Shown here: positions 11,801 to 22,100 of the stretch, piece by piece
Layout: each line of letters begins with the position of its first letter
Numbering within the stretch: the first letter of the stretch is position 1
NCBI RefSeq assembly: GCF_000003815.2
Contig: NC_049994.1
Coordinates: 11,099,736 to 11,163,735 of the forward strand
DNA length: 64,000 nt
Direction of reading: 5' to 3'
Source of the DNA: Branchiostoma floridae
Taxonomy: Eukaryota > Chordata > Leptocardii > Amphioxiformes > Branchiostomatidae
Notes under the pieces: generated by a model
Told to the model about the DNA's origin: nothing
The model's database searches: none
Seen by the model: only the letters and a program-made list of their open reading frames with translations
Position numbers and translations under genes: made by a program

Positions 11801-12756
11801 TGTGCTTAAAATCTTTCCCTGTCCAAAAAGCCTTGGAGAGACACATGCGAGTTCACTCCAACTGCAGTTTCATGTGTTACCGATGTGGAAAATCCTTTGT
11901 GTATAAGAGTGGTCTAGAAAAACACATGGACAAACATGCTGACATCGTCACCTACACTTGTAAAACTTGCGGCGAAACATTTGATACTGAGAAATACTTA
12001 AAGGAGCATAGTAAGTCTCATAGAGAAAAGGCACCGTTCACTTGCAAGACGTGTGGTAAAGTCTTAACGACTAAATTTGGGCTTACACAGCACATGTTCA
12101 CCCACGGCAATGTCAGACCCTATCAGTGTTCGTTCTGTGATCGGAGTTTCATACAAGCGAGTGTGCTGAAGGCCCACCTGAGACGACACACTGGTGAGAG
12201 ACCATATAAGTGCCCGCACTGCCAGAAGGGGTTTTGCCAATTGTCTGGTTTGAAAGCGCATGTCCCTACCCACAGTGGGAAGAAGGAATTTACCTGTGAA
12301 GTCTGCAAAAAGCAGTTCGGAACACAGAAAGGCTTGAAAAAACACCGTCAAACTCACTCAAAGGAGAAACCCTTTCAATGTGGGTTATGTGACGCAAAGT
12401 TTATCATGCGGCAAAATCTACAGAGTCATGTGAAGCACATGCATACTGCTCGAACACCTTTCACATGTGATGTGTGTGGTAAGAAGTACATGACTAAATC
12501 AAGTTTGAAGGTACACATGCTACACGTGCATATAGAACCAGACAGGATTTACACATGCCAGGTTTGTAGTAAGACCTTTCGCGACAAGTACTACCTCAGT
12601 CAACATGCAAAGAAGCATGATGACAATCGCGAGTACAAGTTTGGGTGTCGCCTGTGTCAGAAACTCTTCTATGACAGACAGCTTTACAACTATCATATGA
12701 AGAGTAAGAAGCACCTGAAACGTGTGGCCGCCACAGAAGAAAACAAGCCCAACTGA
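8863..12756 (+). CDS. C2H2 zinc-finger protein, 20 fingers in two duplicated halves
   Basis: Two coding exons, 8863-8962 and 9563-12756, joined in frame across a GT-AG intron (GAG/GTATGT donor, CTTATAG/GC acceptor); the product is about 1097 aa. Exon 1 encodes [15 protein letters not shown] and exon 2 continues YHRQC, so a possible CxxC...HxxC zinc knuckle spans the junction. Exon 2 then has an acidic stretch, two C2H2 fingers (about 9775-9910), an [10 protein letters not shown] repeat, and seven fingers (about 10150-10780). Ten 31-aa acidic repeats follow, then eleven fingers (about 11794-12710). TGEKPY-type linkers in the clusters indicate DNA binding, so a nuclear transcription factor is likely. 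Both halves end with a C2H2 variant of CxxCxKLFY...HxKSKKH type. An ATG at 9529 opens the same frame but lies inside the intron, so I prefer 8863. The ortholog is not recognisable. Confidence 0.88.
9910..10038 (+). repeat. Short tandem repeat in coding sequence (EEDMGTH units)
   Basis: About five copies of a 21-bp unit coding for [14 protein letters not shown] follow the first finger pair. It is an acidic, low-complexity linker likely to vary in copy number between alleles. Confidence 0.85.
10870..11790 (+). repeat. Ten 93-bp coding repeats (31-aa acidic module) between zinc-finger clusters
   Basis: Each unit reads approximately [30 protein letters not shown]. Ten tandem copies separate the two finger clusters. 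Two copies have lost one codon, the others keep 31 residues. Serine, threonine and acidic residues dominate, with SxxE/TxxE sites suitable for casein kinase 2. The long minus-strand open frames over 10845-11760 are shadows of this repeat. Confidence 0.95.
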
Positions 12757-14064
12757 AAATTTCGTCGAAGAATTTTAGAACTTTCAGTTTTTAAAGTTCC
12801 TAAGCATTTTATTGTTAAATTCTCCTAATGAAATAGAATTAAGTTTTGCAAAATCATTGCTAGAATCATACTGAGACCTATGTCCTTGTATTGATAAAGT
12901 AAAGACTGTTGTATGTAACTAGATTAGAGGTTTGATATTGTATCTCAGTAAAGTATTTCAATCCCTTTTATTTAGTTATGGGAAACTTTAAGAATGTATT
13001 GCAGAGTTAAGGGCTTAGGTATACCGTTAGGTACAAATTTTGTTCCTAATTATAACCATTAGGGTTGGTGCTCTCTATTGTCCTTCTAATCTATCAGTGT
13101 GGTGATGATAGAAAGACTAGCCGGTGTGTTATGCCAAAGGGCGGTTGTACCGACTATATAGATACAGATATAGATATCAGGCAAAAATAACAGAGCCATT
13201 GTTTCAAACCGGTCAACAGTAACGCTATATTAAACAAAAGTGACACAATTTTTTGCCTTTAAAGTTATTGCGCCTTTAAAGTTGATACATACACATTGAT
13301 GATGATGTACATATATGTGCAAATTTACCCTAGAGGAAGTCCTATATGCTAACTCTTAAGTAAGGGTATGCACTTAGTCTTACAACAAATTTGAATCTAG
13401 AAAAAAAGATAAATAAAAGAATCACACAATTGAATAAGTTCAAAATGAAGACTTTGGCTCGCCTTACAAAAGATAAGAACATAAGTTGAACTTGAATGTA
13501 GCAAGACTAAGTTGAACTTGAATGTAGCAAGACTATTATAGAAATAATGTTTGACTTGTGTACATGTGTGCATATATTAATCTTGGAACAGTGCCTTATG
13601 ACAGTCTCTATTCTTCGTTATTTCTTAGCGGATGTCTAAAACATCACACAAACTTCTCCCATACCTGACATTGTTTCTGTAATATACACTATACATAATC
13701 AATCCTAACTAGTCAGAACAAAGCAAATATACATTATTGCTCATAGTTTCAATATCCATAGACAGATCGTCGAGAAAAAAGTGCATACAAGTATATATCA
13801 ATATATAGTGCAAGAACAGGGGTAAAATCATACCTTGCAGCCCTGGCTTTCTACTGTGTCTAGAAAATCATCTTCCCCGTTTTTGTTTGCTGCATTTTCT
13901 ACTATAGCTAATATTTTTTGTTCGGCACTTTACTGTTCGGCATTGTTCTTCGTACGTTGCTGCCAACGACGGCATGTGACTTTATCCTTTGCCTGGATGT
14001 CCGAATTTATCTTATTCCAACGATTTCTTCGTGGTTGTACGAAGTCACGGGCTGGCAGATCCTA
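12757..14064. other. 3' flank of the zinc-finger gene and intergenic DNA
   Basis: This holds the probable 3' UTR; the first AATAAA I see on the plus strand is at 13412-13417. A short piece of the dispersed GATACA-tailed repeat lies at about 13110-13178, and a 26-bp direct duplication (AAGTTGAACTTGAATGTAGC) lies at about 13484-13530. No gene is recognised. Confidence 0.5.
13110..13178 (+). repeat. Dispersed repeat fragment, copy A (GATACA tail)
   Basis: CCGGTGTGTTATGCCAAAGG, GCGGTTGTACCGACTATATA, then GATACAGATATAGATAT. The same 3' part occurs at 16381-16418 plus 17353-17384, and near 29697. The short microsatellite tail suggests a SINE or LINE 3' end; the family is not identified. This copy keeps the uninterrupted CTATATAGATACAG site. 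Confidence 0.75.
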
Positions 14065-14402
14065 GAACTGTGGTACATTCACGTGCGTTTGATACTGTCG
14101 ACTCCAGACCAACCCCAACGTTTGAAGCCTCGTCGCAACCCCGCATTTCGATCACATGTACCCGCCGCTGACTACTCGGCACTGCCGGGGCCACCGCCGT
14201 TGGAGGCCGCCCGCACATCTCTCTCAGACCCCAGAACTGTGGCACATTCACGTGCGTTTGATGCTGTCGAATCCAGACCAACCCCAGCGTTTGAAGCCGA
14301 GTCGCAACCCCGCACCTCGATCACATGTACCCGCCGCTGACTAGTCGGCACTGCCGGGGCCACCGCCGTTGGACGCCGCCCACACATCTCTCTCATCGCG
14401 CG
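14065..14402 (-). repeat. 169-bp tandem duplication at the receptor gene's 3' end
   Basis: Two copies, about 14065-14233 and 14234-14402, share for example GAACTGTGG.ACATTCACGTG (14065 and 14234) and ACTGCCGGGGCCACCGCCGT (14181 and 14350). The unit codes for the cytoplasmic tail of the receptor on the minus strand. As 169 is not a multiple of three, the second copy is read in a different frame, or falls beyond the stop at 14172. Confidence 0.9.
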
Positions 14403-15380
14403 GCGGAACTCAGGCAACCGGAGGCTGTAGATGATGGGATTCAGCATGGACGACAGAGTCAGGTTGAGAAGAATGGACGCCTTTTCCAAGATCACAACTG
14501 CCACAGACGGCTGCTCATCCCTCGCGTTACCTTGTGCCACAGTAACAGTCATAAACAGGGTAGAAACTATTGTGGTAGTCAGGAGTATAGCAAGGGGAGC
14601 CATGGTCTTGAAGCCTCTGGTCTTGTAGAATTTCACTGGTCGCTGTTCATCCCTTTCCTGTTGGCGCTTCGCTTCCTTCAAAACGATGAAGTACAGACCG
14701 ATAATAACCAGCACTGATAAACCCTGTGCAACCATGCCGATGATTCTGATGACAAAAGCAGGTTGAAAAGATCTTGTCTTGGTCAGGCATGAGACGTTAT
14801 CGCCTGCATCTCTGACTAGGATCAGTGGCAGTGAAGTGCAGATGAAAGAAAATGTGTCAACAAGAACCATGCCTATAGCCAGACGTGATGTGGTGACTTT
14901 TGTCTCGTACTGCAGGGGATAACATATGAAATAGTAGATGTCTATAGCCATCAGGAGATAGATACCGTATTTTGACAGTGCGACTGCGGAGGTAAATATT
15001 CGTACATCCGAACAGGAAATACCGTAAAACCGGCTGTTGCTTTGCATGATGAGATCGAGGTATCTCGGTATTATGACTAGTGCATGGAGGATGTCATTGA
15101 CGGCAAGGTGGCATCTTAAGAAGTAGCGAGGCTGTCGGAGATATTCCTTTCTGCACACAAGGAGAATAATAAGCAAGTTGGCGGCTACTATCACGATAAG
15201 ACTGATGACAAGGTAGGCTGTCTGGAGGCCCTGAGAAGCTGGACCGAGAGAAACCGCGATGTCCGCATCGTCACTGTCCTGGGAGCCGTCTTGCTGATCC
15301 CCCATCTCAGAGGCAGGTATCGTAGAAAACGTTTCACGTTCTGGTGTCTTCGAAATAAATTTTTTTCTAAATGCCAGCAA
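14172..15380 (-). CDS. Olfactory-receptor-like class A GPCR, intronless
   Basis: A 402-aa single-exon seven-helix receptor. Helices lie at about residues 55-77, 88-110, 125-149, 165-188, 206-234, 258-283 and 292-319. Seen: N68 in helix 1, LAVND (D96) in helix 2, C123 and C198 for the extracellular disulfide, MAIDIYYFICYPLQY after helix 3, and MLNPIIYSLRLPEFRRAM at the end of helix 7. The last two match vertebrate odorant receptors (MAxDRYxAICxPLxY and LNPxIYxxR); lancelets are known to have odorant-receptor homologs. The DRY arginine is replaced by isoleucine (DIY). The likely role is chemosensory signalling through a G protein; the ligand is unknown. Met26 (15305) may be the true start, giving a short N-terminus usual in the family. 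The tail from residue 331 lies in the 169-bp tandem duplication. Confidence 0.88.
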   Translation of the reverse strand: MLAFRKKFISKTPERETFSTIPASEMGDQQDGSQDSDDADIAVSLGPASQGLQTAYLVISLIVIVAANLLIILLVCRKEYLRQPRYFLRCHLAVNDILHALVIIPRYLDLIMQSNSRFYGISCSDVRIFTSAVALSKYGIYLLMAIDIYYFICYPLQYETKVTTSRLAIGMVLVDTFSFICTSLPLILVRDAGDNVSCLTKTRSFQPAFVIRIIGMVAQGLSVLVIIGLYFIVLKEAKRQQERDEQRPVKFYKTRGFKTMAPLAILLTTTIVSTLFMTVTVAQGNARDEQPSVAVVILEKASILLNLTLSSMLNPIIYSLRLPEFRRAMREMCGRRPTAVAPAVPTSQRRVHVIEVRGCDSASNAGVGLDSTASNARECATVLGSERDVRAASNGGGPGSAE

Positions 15381-15415
15381 ACAGAAGATGTGGAAAACCA
15401 GGTTCTGTAGCGCAT

Positions 15416-16311
15416 GTGCGTACCGATTGGCTATTCAGATTTGGCTGTATGAATTCCTTATTTCTCCTACTGCAAATTAGCTTCAATTCTTGTGCACTAT
15501 AGTAAATTATATTGCTTGTTCTGCGTGGCTACTGTCAGAAAAATATGTCATGAATGCGCTGTCGCGTAGCGGTTATAGAAAATCGTGGTCCATTGTTACA
15601 AGTGTGTGCTGATTTGCGTCAATTAGGACACACTTGGGTATCAATCACTCACGTTTGTGAAGAACGTTTGAAAGAAAATGATTTTCATTCTCTATGAAAG
15701 TTCTATTTGGAGGTTCTTTAGGTGGGTACAAATTATGCATTCCGGTCGTTGAAGCTCTTATAAGAGCCTTCTGCAGTTGAAAATCAGTTTCCAATTCTTT
15801 GCCGTTGTAACATTTTTCATGATCCATACTGCCATATATTTGTAGTTGAAACATTGCTTTACGTATTCGTTTTGGTTTCTTTCCAACTCCCCAAAAAGTT
15901 GTGAAACGCTCGGAAATGGTGTCGAGCTAGCTAACGCTATTATAGGGAGAATAATTTTCCAGGGGAGTTTTACTATCAGAGGAGTTTATCTGCTTCGCCG
16001 GAGGGTAATATTTACCGTAGCTTGGACTAACTCCCCTGGCCAATTTCCCGATACCCTCACCCCTGTAGGAAGGAGGCTTGTGTCGGGCTGAAAACGTTTT
16101 GGCGATGACCGTTCGAAATTAGCCCCCACCTCTAATTCCAGCTCAAAAAAGAACATACAAGAAACAGTCATGGCTTCAAATACCAGAGTTATCAACCTAG
16201 GATTGATGTGTTCAAAAATTCGTACTTTCCCAGAACTATCGTTGAGTGGAATTTGTTATCACCAAGTATAGTAGGATAGTTTTAAAGAACGCTTGCAGAT
16301 GGATGTGCAAA
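15416..16311. other. Intergenic sequence, nothing recognised
   Basis: Upstream flank of the receptor gene. Short open frames on both strands show no family features. Confidence 0.4.
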
Positions 16312-17384
16312 AGTTAGGTGTGACGGGTCGTTCGGTGTAATATATAACCAGCTGCTGCCGCGCCGCGTGCCTGCGAAGCTGGTGTGTTACGCCGAACGGC
16401 GGTTATACCGGCTATATACGAGGGTGCTTCAAAAAGTAATATCACTAGTTTTATAACAGGCTCATTTTTTCCTCGAATGAGATTAAACTTGGCACAAAGG
16501 TAAAGGCATATATTCTCTTGAGATCAAAATATCTCAATTTGTTGTTACAATTTTTATGAGCAACTGAGTTGATTTCAAGATAACCATACCCCTGGAAGTT
16601 TGTCAGAAGATCAGTTCCTCTAGATCTGACCCTTTTATAACTACTGTAGGAAGCCGAAATTTCATCTGTATGATAACAAATGTCTCTATAGGTTACATGC
16701 TAATTTTCATATCTAAACTTCCAATGGTTCATCTTTTACAGCTGCTAGAAAGGAGCGAGTTACTATATTACAGGCAGTTTGATTAATAGCCAAATACGTG
16801 GTTTATTTATCAAAGGTTTTGTAGACTAATTTTCCATCAACCAAAAGATACGAAACTTGGCACAGTTATTGATTGTCTCAAGACCAAGAAGTGTGCAAAG
16901 TTTGATTTCTTTCTGTTTATCTAAAAGTCCACTACAGAAACATTAATCAGCCCACCCCTGGTTAACGACACTAATGACCGGGGTCATACATCACTTCACC
17001 CAAGGAACGAAAAAAGAAAACATGATTGAATTTCAAAGATTAAAATTAGTATGTGCCTTATGAAGAAATAGATCTTGATACATGTGCAATTTCAGCTTCA
17101 TACAATAGCTTCGAGTGAGTCAAGGGCATTATCAATTGCACATAAATTGAACCTCTGATTTCTTTCGACGGGATAACAAGGGTGTGGTCAGCTAGAACTC
17201 AAGTCGGTCACTCATAAAAATGTGAACAACAAAGTGAGCTATATCAATCTCAAAAGGAGATATGGCTTTACTTTTGTGTCAAATTTCAACTCATTCGATG
17301 AAAAAATGAGCCTGTTATGAAACTAATGACATTACTTTTTGAAGCACCCTCGTAGATACAGATACAGATACAGACCAGGCCTCC
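16312..17384 (+). repeat. Dispersed repeat copy B, split by a mariner-type MITE
   Basis: AGGTGTGACGGGTCGTTCGG ... AACCAGCTGCTGCCGCGCCG ... GCGGTTATACCGGCTATATA lies at 16312-16418, and its tail GATACAGATACAGATACAG resumes at 17355. It is nearly identical to copy C near 29608 and shares its 3' part with copy A. Confidence 0.85.
16419..17352. mobile_element. Non-autonomous Tc1/mariner-type element, 934 bp, TA target duplication
   Basis: The left end CGAGGGTGCTTCAAAAAGTA and the right end TACTTTTTGAAGCACCCTCG are inverted repeats that continue, with mismatches, for about 145 bp on each side (AACAGGCTCATTTTTTC, TTTTTATGAG). TA flanks both ends (16417-16418 and 17353-17354). No transposase frame is present, so it depends on a partner element. 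TA duplication and the CGAGGGTG...AAAAGT terminus are typical of the mariner group. Confidence 0.9.
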
Positions 17385-18005
17385 CTAGGGGGTACAGACA
17401 GTAGAATTCGGCGATAAAAAGCCGACAAATTTGAGAGTCAGTCCGTTAATATTCCCCCTACGTAGGAAAACTTCCCTGGCATGGCAATCAGCGTAGTCAC
17501 GAGAGGGAAAATCGGGGTGGCGCGTCCGCAGGCGATGCCCTTGGTGCTGAAATGGGAATCCCTAACCCACGCTATGCGGGCTAAAGTTTGTGTGCTATGC
17601 CGCCCCAATGCAGTGGAAAAGAAGCGATAGAGGTGTCCCGATGTGGTTTGGTAAGCTCGGACCCGCTCCAATAAATCTCAATTATTGTAATTTTACTTTC
17701 AAACCACAGCGTGTTCATAGCAACAATGGAAACACTAATAAAGTAATTTATCGAATAAAGAATTCCATATAAAGGCGCACGGGCAGTTGTTACAGATGTT
17801 GTATCCACATGCCAACATGTCTTCTTCGACGTCAATACATTCCCTGAACAGTCATGCGATAGTAGTAACCAAGTTGTATATTACATAGCAGTAACCAAGT
17901 TGTATACTACATAGTAGTACTTAACCAAGTTGTATACTACTTTGCCGAACATACGACCTGATCACCGATTGTTCTGACCATGAATTAAAGCTGATTGGAG
18001 GCAGG
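17385..18005. other. Intergenic DNA with a short triplicated direct repeat
   Basis: A GC-richer patch (about 17440-17680) of unknown nature is followed by three tandem copies of a ~30-bp unit (TAACCAAGTTGTATACTACAT) at about 17862-17945. No gene is recognised. Confidence 0.5.
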
Positions 18006-18260
18006 AGATACCAATGATGCACTTAATTGTACCCTTTCTCCTGTGCGGATGAACGAATAGTTAGCACTGCATGTCGTGCTGTCGACATTCGGATTACGGT
18101 ACCAATTTCCTTATGGCTACATACATCTGCTATTTCATATATGTTATGCCCTGCAGTATGAAACCAAGGCCACCATACACATAAACACTTATTATTCATA
18201 TCGTATGCTAAATTGTACGTTGGTTTCAGTACCATTGATACTTTTTAATGATAGACCGAA
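18006..18260 (+). pseudogene. Olfactory-receptor-like pseudogene fragment (helix 3 to extracellular loop 2)
   Basis: The DNA aligns with the receptor gene at 14172-15380: CTGTGCGGATGAACGAAT matches TGTTCGGATGTACGAAT, then CTTATGGCTACATACATCTG, CTATTTCATAT, and CCCTGCAGTATGAAACCAAG match the sequence for LLMAIDIYYFICYPLQYETK. Insertions shift the frame at least once (YFIY then a second frame with ALQYETKAT), and only about 80 codons' worth remains. It lies in the opposite orientation to the intact gene, 2.6 kb from its start. Confidence 0.75.
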
Positions 18261-18369
18261 ACAAATACAAGAGCGTTGACTGCGTGAGTATCAGTCTGTT
18301 GCATTCGAAGTTGCTCTATTTGTTCAGACCTTAGTCGATAATTGCTGTATCAGTAGCAGGGTATATCAT

Positions 18370-18545
18370 TACAGTGAAGGGTTGCTATCCCTTCCCCTTT
18401 ATCGTGCTCGAGCTGGAACACGGGACCCCTTTTTACGCCCCCTCCAAAATTTTGGTTAAAGGCCCGAGCGAAATAACTTTCTCAGGATTGAACCATGAGC
18501 TCTACCGTGAGGCTGCTATCAGTTGAGCTACAGGGACGACCAAAT
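18370..18545 (-). mobile_element. tRNA-derived SINE, copy 1
   Basis: On the minus strand it starts GTCCCTGTAGCTCAACTGAT, an A-box-like start, followed by ATGGTTCAATCCTGAG, a B-box (GGTTCRANNCC). The body ends GGGGTCCCGTGTTCCAGC ... GGGATAGCAACCCTTC. The same head and tail recur at 23285-23652. Spacing of the A and B boxes is tRNA-like, but a folded tRNA is not kept. Confidence 0.75.
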
Positions 18546-18643
18546 TGTTCCATTACTTATAAGTGTATATAAAGTTTATATTTATACCTTATAGAATACC
18601 TTTACAGAATAACCAAGGCTCGCAGTTGTTCCAAACCCAGTAC

Positions 18644-19106
18644 TTTATTGAACATAGAAAGGGAACAAAGGTAACAAAATTCACAGTCGATCGGGGGACA
18701 CATAAAGGCACATGCACACCAAAGTAAGGTCGAATGCTACAATAATCTGCGAATATTTGTTACATTTACATTTTACACATTTTAGAAAAGAGTTGTTATG
18801 GCGTGCCCCAGAACCGTCGAAGAAAACGCTGACGTCACCCTAGGTAAAATCAGAGCTGGAAATGCTAAAGACATGCGCACTGAACGCCGTTTGGTGACCC
18901 CGCGAGTTTTCAAGAGTTCTGGGCATGCGTCGTGGACGCAAGTGAGCTATCTTCTAAAGGCAGCCGTTGAAACACGTGATGGTCCTTCGTTGCATCTGAT
19001 TGAACTTCTTTGTTTTTTTTCCTCGGCAAACATAAATAGCTCTAACTATACATGGTGTTCCTGGATGTTATCAAACACCTTCCTCTTCCTCTCCTCACGC
19101 GGATAT
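18644..19106 (-). other. Candidate 3'-terminal exon of an unidentified minus-strand gene
   Basis: TTTTGTTTTCCAG/A is a good acceptor on the minus strand at 19107. It is followed by a frame reading YPREERKRKVFDNIQEHHV and a TAG at 19046-19048. An AATAAA on the minus strand is at 18644-18649, about 400 bases on. I cannot assign it to a gene; no upstream exon with the matching phase was found. Confidence 0.25.
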
Positions 19107-19139
19107 CTGGAAAACAAAATGAGAAAAAAGTCTTAGTTT

Positions 19140-22100
19140 CAATACAAAATACAATAATGTTATTTCACAAGTAACCTTGATCCCAAGTAGGCCGATCCTG
19201 ACTGTCCATCACAATTAGTAGTTCAACCAAGGACGGCATGGGAATAAGCGGTCCGACCAATGAGATTGAGAGACAGGATTGGTCTGGACGATGACGTATC
19301 CAAAATGACTAGTTACCTGGCAACCATTTCTTAGCAACCGTGGAGCAACATTGACTATATACTTGACACAGCCACTAACTCAATACTTTCTGGGGTTTTA
19401 TCATATCTTTCACATGGCGTATTTCAAATGTCACCTACAACAACGTAAACATGAATGTCGACGTACCTTAACCAGTCAGGATGTACTTGACGAACTCTGT
19501 TGGGAGATAGAATGGAAAAACTGTCAGACCCTGCCATTGGTGAAATAAGCTACGTTCGACAAGTTCCTCCAATCAGAGCCGAAATGCTGACGTCATAGTC
19601 AGTCGTGCACACCTGTGCACTGCTTTTCATGACGCATTATTTTATCAGTGAAATGGCCGAAATGTGATGTATATTGACAAGGATGATTGTATGAATACAA
19701 AATGGTCGACATGGTTGGCGTAGTTGTCATAGCGACGGTTACCATGGTGGCAATGAAGGGGACCTTGGTAACTTCGGGAAAGGCCATTGCACTTCGAAGG
19801 GGGTAAGAATACTAAAGATTCTTTCGACCCTCTACGATGCAATGATGACCTATCGCTCAAGTTAAAACAGGTGTCCCCAAGAATGCCATGTCTCATACGT
19901 AACTTTTTGTAGCTCTTTTTTCATATTTCAGTTCCTGAACGTTTTGAGTGACAGTTTTGTAGTTTTGTAGACATTTTCAATTGCCGTTGCATCACTAAGT
20001 ATCTTTCGGAGGTTCTCATGTAGTTAGTAATAGTCTGAGTCGTGCGTTGGGAAGCATTAATTGAGATGCTCGAGGAGATTCGGGTGAAAGAACGAAGAAA
20101 AGATCCGTGCCAAAGACGAGGGAGAACAGAAAGGCTTTGAACGAGATATATAATTGGATGCAGACAAGACTTTGTGAACAGACGTAATACAGTGAAAGCA
20201 TAGGGCTTGTAGCAATTTGTTCGTCATGCGGACACAATGTACAGGGAACTAGAAGCATTGGGGTGGGCTTTGGGCTTGTCAAGATGCATATGCTCAGTTA
20301 CAGTCACGCAGAATCTCGTTCACCAATTGAAGTCAAGAAAAAGAAGTTTATATTTCTTGTCAAGAAAAACAGAGAAAGGCAAAACAGCCGACGGATTTTG
20401 AGACGTGGATTTTGTACTCTCTATGTTCCCGAGATTCTGCGTGACTTCGCACGACGTCACTACCGTTATCACCTCCTTATTACGTGACACAACACTATCT
20501 ACAGAAACTTTAGTATTTTTCAATAGCCAAAGAAAATAGACGTAACGAAACAATGATGACGTGAACAGACAAACGAGATTCTGCGAGACTGTACGAGACT
20601 TGGACAGACTTGAGAACACTGTCTCACGCGCACGGGACTGAGGGCAAAGGGAGTAACGAGTAACATTTGAGCACAGTCCAGTCAGAAATGAGTGTACGTA
20701 CTAAAGAGTCTCTGTGAGAGCGTAACTGATGAATTCTGTAAGAACACGAAGCAGTTGAAATGTCAGTATAAGTTTAAAGAACAATGGAAAGGTGAGGAAT
20801 GTAGAAGATTGGACAAATCTCTCATATCATATGAATTTTGTCTTTTCCATTGGTGGCTTTCCAAAAGTTTTAAACACCACGATAATCTATTTAGGTAGAT
20901 TTGTCCAATCTCTATCAAAGATAGAAAGCACATCAAAGAGTGTTCTTAAAAGGACCAACAAGGTATAGAAAGGCAAGGTTAATTCATGGCATGGTAAGAG
21001 CAGAAGAGCATGAATGTTTCCAGGCAGGGATGGTCCAAGCAAAGATAATGGATGAAAAGAGATTAATGAGAAGTATGGTGATGATGATGAATGGAAGGTA
21101 GAAGTTGGGAAAGGGATACAACTTAGAAGGTTAATGCAGATATAAAGAGATAGAGAGGAGACAGGAAAGTCATGATGTATATGTGGCATAATGCATACAA
21201 AGTTTCAAGTTGCTTTTTACGCAGTAAGAAAAAATATGTTGAAAGCGATAAGCTACATAATATTATCTGTAGCGAGAATAATAGGAAAAGAGGAGGTGTT
21301 AGACAATGTTAATAGCGATCCAATAGTAAGACCGTTTCACACTGAGGATGCTTGGCGGAGTGATACGGGAAAGTTACTTTTCTTTAGTTCAGGTAAGAGG
21401 GATTCTGAAAGCCTAAAGAGTGAAACACGTAATGTGCATGGTATGGTTACCTATGGTCTAGCCCTCCAAGGCAAAGCGAGAGAAAGCTGTGTGAGTTGAA
21501 AACAGAAGAATTCGTTAAAAGGTGTTCGATGGTAACAGAGTTGACAGGAAATACAAACGTCGTAACGTCGATATGCCGTCAGGCCCTTCTGTTTGTTTTA
21601 ATGAGCTTAGGGGAAAAGTGGTAAAGAGCATTTAGCAGAACAGGTGTCGAGTTGGTAGGGATGTGGTCGTTTTCGTCGCTTGTCAACGGTAGAACAATGC
21701 AATATGTTATAGTCTTCATCATTGGTAGGGTTGAGCATCTTTGTACTGGTTTGCCACTAGCAGATATGGGAACAATGCGTTACGTTATCGCAATGCTTCT
21801 AAAATACTACATATGGGATCTTATAGCAGCAATGGAAAGGAACATTGAAGGCATCCAAAACTTTTTTTTACAAATTCTGATTCATACATATCGTATCTGA
21901 ATTTCGCGTGGATTTGTTGAAAGGTTTTGGAGGCCTGCATTGTGTGTTTTTTTTGGAAAAAGGTAGAGTCAGCTGCGCTAGGGATGAAAAAAGGTTTTTA
22001 TCCAGCAGAAAGGCTAATTTACACTTAGGAGCAGTGCAAATTCAGTTGGAGGGAATAGCGCTGGAAGAGAAAGCAAAATTAGAGTTTAGGAAAATATATC

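Noticed and set aside
18500-18545. tRNA gene on the minus strand
   Set aside because: Only A-box and B-box-like blocks are present, without a complete cloverleaf; the same body recurs at 23285-23652, so it is a SINE.
18798-19136. 112-codon plus-strand open frame starting MACPRTVEENADV
   Set aside because: No recognisable family and it covers a candidate minus-strand exon border; support is too weak.
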